From Burkholderiaceae bacterium (GTDB lineage: Bacteria > Pseudomonadota > Gammaproteobacteria > Burkholderiales > Burkholderiaceae): a DNA stretch of 64,000 nt. Each line of letters begins with the position of its first letter. The stretch's first letter is position 1. Position numbers and translations under genes: made by a program. Of this stretch, positions 56,814 through 64,000 are shown in pieces. Under the pieces are notes generated by a model. The model ran no database searches. It was not told the DNA's origin and saw nothing but the letters and a program-made list of their open reading frames with translations. The DNA lies in assembly GCA_018261955.1 (NCBI GenBank), contig JAGTRK010000001.1, positions 124,001 to 188,000 of the forward strand. The letters are read 5' to 3'.

Positions 56814-57676
56814 TTGTTTTTCTCAATAATTGGCAAAGTAATTCTTTCTTCGCCGCTGTTGATGGCCTCGGTCGCACATTCAATTAACAACCGATGTAGA
56901 TTGCCAATATTCCCCTCAGAAATTGCGTGAAGCCTCATTGCGAGTTCTGGTGAGTGCAATTTTGAAGGTTGTTGAAGCGGTAAAATCCTCTCAAAACTGG
57001 CAAGTAGCCGTTGAAACTCTTTATCTAAATTCCATGATGGTAGTCGTGCAACTTCAAAGCGGCTGGCGTGTTGTGGGTCTGTGTGTAGGACACGTACTGC
57101 CTCGCTGGTACCAACGCCAACGATTGGGATACACAATTCATTACAAAGGTTTTTGAGGGCGTTCATCACCTCACGTTGTTTCTGTGCGGTACCAGCCAAT
57201 AGAGAATGTAGTTCATCGATGATTAACATTCGAACATGACAGGCACGCATTAAATGAATCAGTTGAAAGCGTAATTTGGTAACGGGGTCTGTTGCTCGAT
57301 AGGGTGTCCAGAAGCGTTCCAAGATTGAAATGTACAATGCTTTCTCATCGGCTGTAGGCGGTGCTTCAGCCAAAATAATTGGCTTCACGGGTTCGCTGTT
57401 TTCATCGACATAACCTTCGCCACAGACCTCCACAAAATGCCTGATCAATGTTGTTTTGCCATTATTGGAGTCACCAATAAGCAATAGATTAGGCATCCGT
57501 GGTCGCTGAGGTTTTATGAGTAATCCTTGTAGAAAATCCATGACTTCAGTAGCGCGCGAATAACCAATCCAACGTGGACTATCCATCATCCGAATCCGAT
57601 CTTGAGCAGGCATATCAATAACAGCCAAAAGGTCGGGGTGTAAATAACTGCGTTCTGTATGATTTGTTGTATTCAC
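56771..57676 (-). CDS. tnsC: TnsC/TniB-family AAA+ transposition regulator
   Basis: TnsC is the ATPase that links target selection to the transposase. The 301-residue protein shows Walker A GDSNNGKT (68-75), Walker B MLIIDELH (150-157), sensor-like PIVGVGTSEA and R-finger region HASRFEV. TniB-type proteins of this length are typical. It is nine bases downstream of tnsB. Confidence 0.92.
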   Translation of the reverse strand: MNTTNHTERSYLHPDLLAVIDMPAQDRIRMMDSPRWIGYSRATEVMDFLQGLLIKPQRPRMPNLLLIGDSNNGKTTLIRHFVEVCGEGYVDENSEPVKPIILAEAPPTADEKALYISILERFWTPYRATDPVTKLRFQLIHLMRACHVRMLIIDELHSLLAGTAQKQREVMNALKNLCNELCIPIVGVGTSEAVRVLHTDPQHASRFEVARLPSWNLDKEFQRLLASFERILPLQQPSKLHSPELAMRLHAISEGNIGNLHRLLIECATEAINSGEERITLPIIEKNKWVQPTRGIRELFG

Positions 57677-57684
57677 AGTGACCC

Positions 57685-59622
57685 CTATGAAATGTCGCTA
57701 AATGGTTCAATATCATCCTCAAGCAATAAGTTTGAATTTGGTATTGGCAACTTATTACGAGTAACGGGTTGGGTTTGATTTATCTGCGGTGCTGGGACAT
57801 TCGCAGGTGAAATTCCTTTTTCGTGTTCCACTCGGCGTTGATACTGGCGACGTGCTTTTTTGGTTTTCGCCTTTGATTCATCAACCTTATTACGAATGTC
57901 AGTGAGAGCCCTCAATACTTGGTGCTCATCCACCGATTTCATCCCTTCTTTTTTGGCTTCAGTTCGAGCCTGTTGATACTCCCAAATACTCATAGAAGGT
58001 AACGATAGGTTGGCAAATGGAATTTGATAGTATCCTTTCACATCGGGATCGTAAAACCAGATTGCACTAATATCGCGTGGATCTTGTCGAAAAATGAATT
58101 TACGTTTTGTAGATTTATCATCGGGTTCAGTCGCGCTAATCCAGCCGCGCAGGACATCCGAGTAATATCGTAGCCCATTAACCTCAACACCTGTTTGTTG
58201 TACGGTTCGAGAGAAACTTGGTAAGAAATCCAACAAAAGTGATATTCGATTCACTGGACGTGGTGGTAAACCATGACCGACGGTTGTTGCGTTACCAAAC
58301 AAGCCGATTTCCCATTTGCGCTCTGGTGTCATGCCAATAGTCGTGTGAAGGCGTTTGTGATAAACATTACAGATTAACTCTACCAAAAGCGATTCAAACT
58401 CTGATTTGGTTAGGGCGGCATGTTTTTCAGAGTCATACCCATCACGTTGCGCGACAGATGAAAAGGTAGTGCCTGGTAAATCATGAATTTCCTGAGCAAA
58501 AGTACCAATCAGTCGTTCAATATGACCGCCATATCTTGGCTGTTTCACTGGGCGGTATTCCAAGTTGATGCCGTGCATCAAACAAGATTGCTTGAGAGAG
58601 TTCGACTGAAAGTCTGCACCGTTATCGACGTGAATAGTGGTCATCATGCCCCACACATCCCACGAAGCCTCAACATTGTGCAGTGCTAACCATTCATCTT
58701 TCGGCAATACTGAGTGAGCCAAACACATTGCAACCGAAGTTACACTGGGTGGATCGAATGACAGATAATAGCCAACAATCATGCGTGTGTGAATATCAAT
58801 AGCAAGGGTGATGTAAGGGCGGCCAATAGGTTGGCGGTGTATGTCATCCACCAAAATAATGTCAACAGGTGTGTGGTCAATCTGAACAACTTCTAAAGGG
58901 TATGATGTTTCAGGAAAATGACCCGCTGCGGGCATAAATTTATTGATGGCTTTCTCTCTATAACCTCGGCCACGGAGGACGTGCCGCTCACTGATAGCGT
59001 TGATGCGAGCACGAATAGTATTCGGATGGGGAGCCTCGATGCCACGGGCTAAACATCTTCGTTTAACCTCGATAATAACCTTCTGCGCAGTTGAACGCTG
59101 CTTCGTAAGGTACGTATCGTTAATGACCTCTTTAATCAGGGCTTCTGCGTGGTCTGATATTCGGCTACTTCCTTCTCTCCAACCCCTTTGTTTTGGAATG
59201 AGTGCTGAGACAAGTTCTAAGCTGGTATATCGCTTCAACCAACGGTAAAGCGTTGCAGGATTGACACCGACTTCAATGGCTCGTTGATTTACTGCTTCAC
59301 GCCCGCCATTACTCGCCAATAGTGGTTTAATAGCCTCATATCTTTGGTTGGCCAATACCCAATCCGCATCTTCTATACTGTTGGTGTCTAAATTGGCCAC
59401 GGCCCGTAACTCATCAGTGGCCGTAGTGACAGGGGACAACTCATTAATGCGCAGCGCTTTGCTACGACCAGAATCTACATCTGTTCCAACCAGCGTATTG
59501 AAGTCGAGTATCTCAACCACTTTGTAAATGATGTTGTCATGTTTGACTAAATTGCCAATGTCCAGAGTGAGTTTTTGACGATTGAGTGCCAACCCATTCT
59601 CATCAGGATTATATTTGGTCAT
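57685..59622 (-). CDS. tnsB: TnsB/TniA-family DDE transposase
   Basis: TnsB cuts and joins the 3' ends of the element. The 645 residues have an N-terminal helix-turn-helix region (about 90-215; NPATLYRWLKRY), the rve catalytic core with D249 (VVQIDHT), D333 (IHVDNGADFQ) and E369 (GGHIERLIG), then the Mu-type C-terminal beta barrel. The 35 residues between D333 and E369 are the DDE spacing. ATG at 59622 has GGAGAAG upstream and overlaps tnsA by 14 bp. Confidence 0.95.
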   Translation of the reverse strand: MTKYNPDENGLALNRQKLTLDIGNLVKHDNIIYKVVEILDFNTLVGTDVDSGRSKALRINELSPVTTATDELRAVANLDTNSIEDADWVLANQRYEAIKPLLASNGGREAVNQRAIEVGVNPATLYRWLKRYTSLELVSALIPKQRGWREGSSRISDHAEALIKEVINDTYLTKQRSTAQKVIIEVKRRCLARGIEAPHPNTIRARINAISERHVLRGRGYREKAINKFMPAAGHFPETSYPLEVVQIDHTPVDIILVDDIHRQPIGRPYITLAIDIHTRMIVGYYLSFDPPSVTSVAMCLAHSVLPKDEWLALHNVEASWDVWGMMTTIHVDNGADFQSNSLKQSCLMHGINLEYRPVKQPRYGGHIERLIGTFAQEIHDLPGTTFSSVAQRDGYDSEKHAALTKSEFESLLVELICNVYHKRLHTTIGMTPERKWEIGLFGNATTVGHGLPPRPVNRISLLLDFLPSFSRTVQQTGVEVNGLRYYSDVLRGWISATEPDDKSTKRKFIFRQDPRDISAIWFYDPDVKGYYQIPFANLSLPSMSIWEYQQARTEAKKEGMKSVDEHQVLRALTDIRNKVDESKAKTKKARRQYQRRVEHEKGISPANVPAPQINQTQPVTRNKLPIPNSNLLLEDDIEPFSDIS

Positions 59623-60316
59623 AAATGCTTCTCCATACAACAGTGCTATTTGATAAGGGGATTGTCATATCACACTCAATCAAACCCATTGTGACAAGAT
59701 GCCAAACATGCGCTATGCCAGTGGCGGTATCCCATTTACCCGCGAATTGACTTGCAACTAACTGAGAAAAGGGGGCTTGCCCAATGACAGTTAAATGATT
59801 GAGTATGGCGGCAGTTTCTTCTGGTGAAAATGTCATATTCTTGTAGCGTTTTAGCGACACAATATTGGCCAAGACTTGGTCGCGAATTCGTGTTTCATCG
59901 TATATCCGAAAATCCCAACCTTGCTCTTTTGCGTATTTAAGTGCGGTTTTAAACTTGAGTCGCAAGTCTGGCCATTTTTCGCGCAATTCATCACGGTACT
60001 TCACCTCAACGAGAAGTGGTTTTAATTCAAGCTCATTCGCGTAATTCACTGAGCGAAAATAAACCAAAAAATCAGGTGTATAACGATACGTGCGACCGTT
60101 ATTTGCCGTATATTCAAGCTGTACAGGTTGTGGAATAATATCTACGACGAGTGGGCTGAATGACTTTCGGATGAGAAAATCGCGTTCAAGAGTTGATTCA
60201 AAGGGAATTGCCGACTGTTTACGGAACGCGAAAGAGCCAGAAATACTACGCCGCGTGGGTTTGATGCGTCTGGTTTGATGCGGTATTTGAACTTTGTCGC
60301 AGTTATTTGTATTCAT
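59609..60316 (-). CDS. tnsA: TnsA-family endonuclease subunit
   Basis: TnsA cuts the 5' ends so that the element moves by cut-and-paste. The 235-residue protein has the restriction-like TnsA core: E40 or E44 in FESTLERDF, D82 in YTPDFLVYF and K106 in LLVEVKY, followed by a C-terminal winged-helix region. It is the gene closest to the right end. Its first codons contain one of the TnsB-type repeats (60293-60308), so transposase binding may repress the operon. Confidence 0.92.
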   Translation of the reverse strand: MNTNNCDKVQIPHQTRRIKPTRRSISGSFAFRKQSAIPFESTLERDFLIRKSFSPLVVDIIPQPVQLEYTANNGRTYRYTPDFLVYFRSVNYANELELKPLLVEVKYRDELREKWPDLRLKFKTALKYAKEQGWDFRIYDETRIRDQVLANIVSLKRYKNMTFSPEETAAILNHLTVIGQAPFSQLVASQFAGKWDTATGIAHVWHLVTMGLIECDMTIPLSNSTVVWRSIYDQI

Positions 60317-60420
60317 TTCATACCTTGTCGCAGTTAATTCTGTTAATTTTATCGCATTAATTGTTGTGAAAATGTACTTAACTGTTTGATTTTATTAGGC
60401 TGTTGTCGCATTTATTTCAG
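60293..60420. repeat. Right-end TnsB-type binding repeats (R1-R4)
   Basis: Four copies in the same direction match TTGTCGCA-N-TTA-TT: R4 60293-60308 (TTTGTCGCAGTTATTT), R3 60325-60342 (TTGTCGCAGTTAATTCTG), R2 60347-60363 (TTTTATCGCATTAATTG, one change in the core) and R1 60403-60420 (TTGTCGCATTTATTTCAG). The denser array at the tns end is like the Tn7 right end. Confidence 0.85.
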
Positions 60421-60429
60421 TATATCACA

Positions 60430-60434
60430 GCGGC
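60430..60434. repeat. Target site duplication, right copy
   Basis: GCGGC directly follows the CACA terminus and matches 45711-45715. Confidence 0.93.
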
Positions 60435-61091
60435 TCCACCCCGCGCCCTGGAGAAATTTCTTTGGCGCATCGAGGGGTATTGTTCATGGATGAATTGCCC
60501 GAGTTTGACCGCAAAGTTTTGGAAGTGTTGCGCGAACCTTTAGAGTCGGGTGAAATACACATCTCACGCGCCGCGCGGCAAACCACTTATCCAGCGGCAT
60601 TTCAACTCATCGCCGCAATGAACCCATGCCCCTGTGGTTACTTGGGACATACTCAAAAAACCTGTCGCTGCACGCCCGATCAAATCATGCGTTATCAATC
60701 GCGTTTATCAGGACCCTTTTTAAATCGTATTGACATGCAAATCGAAGTGCCTGCGGTGGCGGTCAGTGATTTAGACACACTGCCTGCAGGCGAATCCAGT
60801 GCGGTGGTCGCCAAGCGGGTTGAGCAGGCATTCAAGCGACAAATCAAGCGGCAGGGTTGTGTCAATGCGCGCTTATCGGTCAAGCAACTTGATGCACATG
60901 CCACACCCGATGAAGCAGGGCGCAATGTTTTGGCAAAAGCCATGACTCAACTGAATTGGTCGGCGCGGGTCTATCATCGGGTGCTGCGCGTGGCACGAAC
61001 AGTAGCGGATTTGGCTGAGGCAGATGCAGTGACTGCCACACATGTTGCGCAGGCCATACAATATCGCCGAGGACTGCTTGGTGAAACCTGA
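60435..61091 (+). pseudogene. comM: comM 3' fragment
   Basis: The frame continues comM from residue 291: STPRPGEISLAHRG, then Walker B VLFMDELPEF, the zinc-like MNPCPCGYLGH and CRCTPDQI, and the C-terminal ComM domain ending RRGLLGET. Together with the 5' part it makes 508 residues, the usual ComM length. A TTG at 60462 or ATG at 60486 could allow internal starts, but such a product would lack Walker A. It is separated from its promoter by the element. Confidence 0.95.
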
Positions 61092-61198
61092 TAGCAACGA
61101 CCTTTGATAAATGTTAAAAAAATAGGTAAAAGCCACGGTGCTTATGAGAATTTGAGAAAAAATGATGTAAGTTTAGAGCGTGAAGCACGGTTTTTGCG

Positions 61199-61227
61199 TT
61201 GACACAACTTGAGCGCATCTGTACAAT
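61199..61227 (+). promoter_or_regulatory. Promoter of the atp operon
   Basis: A perfect TTGACA (61199-61204) is separated by 17 bases from TACAAT (61222-61227). It is the strongest sigma-70-like site in the window and lies between comM and atpI. Confidence 0.8.
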
Positions 61228-61249
61228 TGAGAGGTTTTTGTGAGTCATA

Positions 61250-61282
61250 TTTTGCACATAATCTGGAAAACAATGTGCAAAA
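61250..61282 (+). repeat. Inverted repeat in the atp leader
   Basis: TTTTGCACA (61250-61258) pairs with TGTGCAAAA (61274-61282) around a 15-base loop. It sits about 15-50 bases inside the predicted leader and lacks a T run, so it is a structural or stability element rather than a terminator. Confidence 0.5.
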
Positions 61283-61417
61283 CATGGGGATGCAAGTCTG
61301 CGGTAAGTTTAATCGCGCAGAATAACAGGGTTGTTGGCTTTGGTTTGAGTTATTTGCTCGGCAGTGCTCGAGATCAATGCGTGGGGTTGTCAAAAAGTAT
61401 TGAGGGGCGTGGGTTAA

Positions 61418-61753
61418 ATGGGTTTCGCAATCGTGCTTCAATTGATTTTTGCCATTATCGTCACGGCGATTTGTTCATTGTTTGGTATTAAGGCAATGTG
61501 GTCTGCGCTGGCGGGTTCGCTCATAGCGATATTGCCCAATGCGATATTTGCAGTCTATTTGTTTGCATCGCCCAAACCTGCAGCATATCGGTTTTTTGTT
61601 GGAGAAGGCATCAAGATTGTGATTGCCTTAGTTGTTGCGGTGGTTTTTTGGCGGCAATATGGAATGCAAGTGCAGCCTTTCGCTTATTGGGTTGCATTGA
61701 TAGTGGTTTTGAAAGCACATAATTTTAGTTTGTTGCGTACAGTTAAAGAATAA
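61418..61753 (+). CDS. atpI: ATP synthase subunit I
   Basis: AtpI is a small membrane protein that helps assemble the c ring. The 111 residues form four hydrophobic helices, with the AtpI-typical LAGSLIAILPNAIFAVYLF and EGIKIVIAL segments. GAGGGG lies 11 bases before the ATG. It heads the atp operon. Confidence 0.9.
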   Translation: MGFAIVLQLIFAIIVTAICSLFGIKAMWSALAGSLIAILPNAIFAVYLFASPKPAAYRFFVGEGIKIVIALVVAVVFWRQYGMQVQPFAYWVALIVVLKAHNFSLLRTVKE

Positions 61754-62683
<930 letters not shown>

Positions 62684-62732
62684 TTAAGTGGGCAAAGTGT
62701 CTGCTTTATTAAGTAGTTTGATCAAGTCTTGA

Positions 62733-63038
<306 letters not shown>

Positions 63039-63160
63039 TCAACCCTAATAAAGTTGAGCGTCGCTTGATGGGCGTGGTTTGTTAAAAGCGAACTGACCCG
63101 CAAGCGGCATTGTCTAACGCATTTGTTGTTTCAACGGTGCGTATTAAAAGGAATGATGTC

Positions 63161-63631
63161 GTGAATATCAATGCAACATTAATAATCCAGTTGTTGGTCT
63201 TTTTGACCTTGGCGTGGGTTACCATGAAATTCATTTGGCCGCCTATGATTAAGGCGATTGATGAACGTCGCGAAAAAATCGCGGCTGGTTTGGCCGCTGC
63301 AGAACAGGGCAACAAAGCCTTAGCAGCGGCTAAAGCACAGTCGGTTGGTTTTGAGCGTGAGGCTCGTGAACATGCGCAAAGCATTGTCATGGAGGCTGAA
63401 AAGCGAGCACAAGCCATCGAAGCGCAAGCAAAAGCGGATGCGGGTGAATCAGCGCAGCGTATTTTGGCGCAAGCGCAAGCAGACGCTGCTCAAGAAATCG
63501 TTCGTGCCAAAGAGGTTTTGCGTGACCAAATGGCCGGCTTAGTGGTGTCAGGTGCGGAAAAAATTCTGGGTCGAGAAATCAACGCAGACAATCATGCGGA
63601 TCTGTTGGCGCAATATAAAGCACAACTGTAA
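63161..63631 (+). CDS. atpF: ATP synthase F0 subunit b
   Basis: Subunit b is the peripheral stalk. The 156 residues have one N-terminal transmembrane helix (TLIIQLLVFLTLAWVTMKF) with FIWPPMIKAIDERR, and a long alanine-rich coiled coil. The start is GTG at 63161 with AAAAGGA upstream; this gives the usual 156-residue length. Confidence 0.95.
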   Translation: MNINATLIIQLLVFLTLAWVTMKFIWPPMIKAIDERREKIAAGLAAAEQGNKALAAAKAQSVGFEREAREHAQSIVMEAEKRAQAIEAQAKADAGESAQRILAQAQADAAQEIVRAKEVLRDQMAGLVVSGAEKILGREINADNHADLLAQYKAQL

Positions 63632-63645
63632 AGGCGGGTAAGATT

Positions 63646-64000
63646 ATGGCTGAAATAGGAACCATTGCTCGCCCTTACGCGCAAGCGGCTTTTGATGTGG
63701 CAAAGAGTGAAGGCAATTTAGCAGGTTGGGCTGATTTTTTAGAGGCGGCTGCGAACTTGGCTTCCAATGAAGAGGTGCGCCAGTTGGCGCAAAATCCTAA
63801 GATTGCGAAAAGCCAATTGATGTCTTTGTTTGAAGATGCATCAAAGCCCGCTTCTGAATCGCACAAAAACTTTTTGCGCGCCTTGATTTCGCAATCGCGT
63901 GTTGATGCGTTGCCAGCGGTATATGAAGCCTTTGTCGCGCATAAAAATGCGTTTGAAGGCTCAGCCGATGCGCACATCGTTACCGCGTTTGCCATGAGCG
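63646..64000 (+). CDS. atpH: ATP synthase F1 subunit delta, N-terminal part
   Basis: The first 118 residues of the delta subunit, which joins the stalk to F1, are present; the gene runs off the window end. Signature: TIARPYAQAAFDVA at the start and LLISQSRVDALP-like (ALISQSRVDALPAVYEAF) later. AAGGCGGGTAAG precedes the ATG. The order atpI-B-E-F-H is normal. Confidence 0.94.
   Translation, partial: MAEIGTIARPYAQAAFDVAKSEGNLAGWADFLEAAANLASNEEVRQLAQNPKIAKSQLMSLFEDASKPASESHKNFLRALISQSRVDALPAVYEAFVAHKNAFEGSADAHIVTAFAMS

Larger units (their letters stand above)
45716..60429. mobile_element. Tn7-like transposon (Tn6022-type) inserted in comM
   Basis: The 14,714-bp element has termini TGTG and CACA and a 5-bp GCGGC duplication. 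Short repeats matching TTGTCGCA-N-TTA lie near each end: two at the left, four at the right. The right end encodes TnsA, TnsB, TnsC and TniQ homologues and a tniE-like gene, in the order tniC-A-B-D-E of Tn6022 and AbaR islands, which also target comM. Orientation puts the tns end next to the comM 3' part. Deleting the element and one duplication restores a complete comM. All transposition genes look intact, so it may be mobile. The left two-thirds carries cargo of lower GC than the host. Confidence 0.93.
61092..61417. other. Spacer and leader upstream of the atp operon
   Basis: This 326-bp gap holds no convincing gene. It contains a consensus-like promoter (61199-61227), a long leader of about 180 bases and a 9-bp perfect inverted repeat in that leader (61250-61282). 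A short open frame from GTG 61240 overlaps atpI and is not supported. Confidence 0.6.

Noticed and set aside
45716-60429. CRISPR-associated transposon
   Set aside because: No cas genes or repeat-spacer array are present; TniQ alone does not indicate CRISPR-guided insertion.
61240-61491. 83-codon frame from a GTG with GAGAGG upstream, before atpI
   Set aside because: It overlaps atpI in another frame, resembles nothing known, and lies in the atp leader.

Overview
The window is a stretch of bacterial chromosome of about 50% GC. It most likely comes from a betaproteobacterium of the order Burkholderiales. This rests on gene content and order: priA; rlmE-ftsH beside yhbY; a long minus-strand run from mlaFEDAC through an ABC-2 exporter, bolA, murA and the histidine genes to hinT, tatABC and pyrE; grxC-secB-gpsA; argS followed by dsbA; aceK; and the atp operon. 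The genus cannot be fixed from the sequence alone. No rRNA, tRNA or CRISPR array was recognised.

Layout. 1-8968 (mostly plus): 3' part of priA, a sulfide:quinone oxidoreductase-like flavoprotein, a PPP-type phosphatase, yhbY (minus), rlmE, ftsH and a fused pabB-pabC. 8970-29376 (minus): pyrE, tatCBA, hinT, hisEIFA, a small nuclease-like gene, hisH, marC, hisB, hisC, a lipoprotein gene, hisD, hisG, murA, bolA, an ABC exporter pair, mlaC, mlaA, mlaD, mlaE, mlaF and ctpA. 29540-44816: gpmA (minus), then rhodanese, grxC, secB, gpsA, a DUF815-type ATPase and mutT (plus); a minus block with a GFA-type zinc protein, LtrA and small membrane proteins; then plus-strand argS, a low-complexity membrane protein, two tandem DsbA-like genes, an SDR, aceK, mltB and a methyltransferase. 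61418-64000: atpI, atpB, atpE, atpF and the start of atpH, behind a consensus-like promoter.

The main accessory feature is a 14,714-bp Tn7-like transposon at 45716-60429, of the comM-targeting Tn6022 type. It lies inside the host gene comM (44846-45715 plus 60435-61091). The ends TGTG...CACA, two TnsB-type repeats on the left and four on the right, and a perfect 5-bp duplication GCGGC define it exactly. Removing the element and one GCGGC restores a 508-codon comM frame across the conserved VGGGSTPRPGEIS motif. The right end carries tnsA, tnsB, tnsC, tniQ and a tniE-like gene for a zinc-ribbon-rich protein.

The cargo is visibly more AT-rich than the host. At the far left is a 591-residue protein with a TnsE-like layout, then a frameshifted lipoprotein thermonuclease. 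Next is a tightly coupled three-gene unit: a 753-residue protein with an Hsp90/MutL-like ATPase module fused to a histidine-kinase core, a receiver-domain protein, and an unrecognised protein. On the opposite strand are an N6-adenine DNA methyltransferase and an AbrB-like regulator. The regulator's putative promoter, start codon and a perfect 32-bp palindrome overlap. The three-gene unit is the best candidate for an undescribed system, perhaps a sensing or defence module. That function is inferred from context, not shown.
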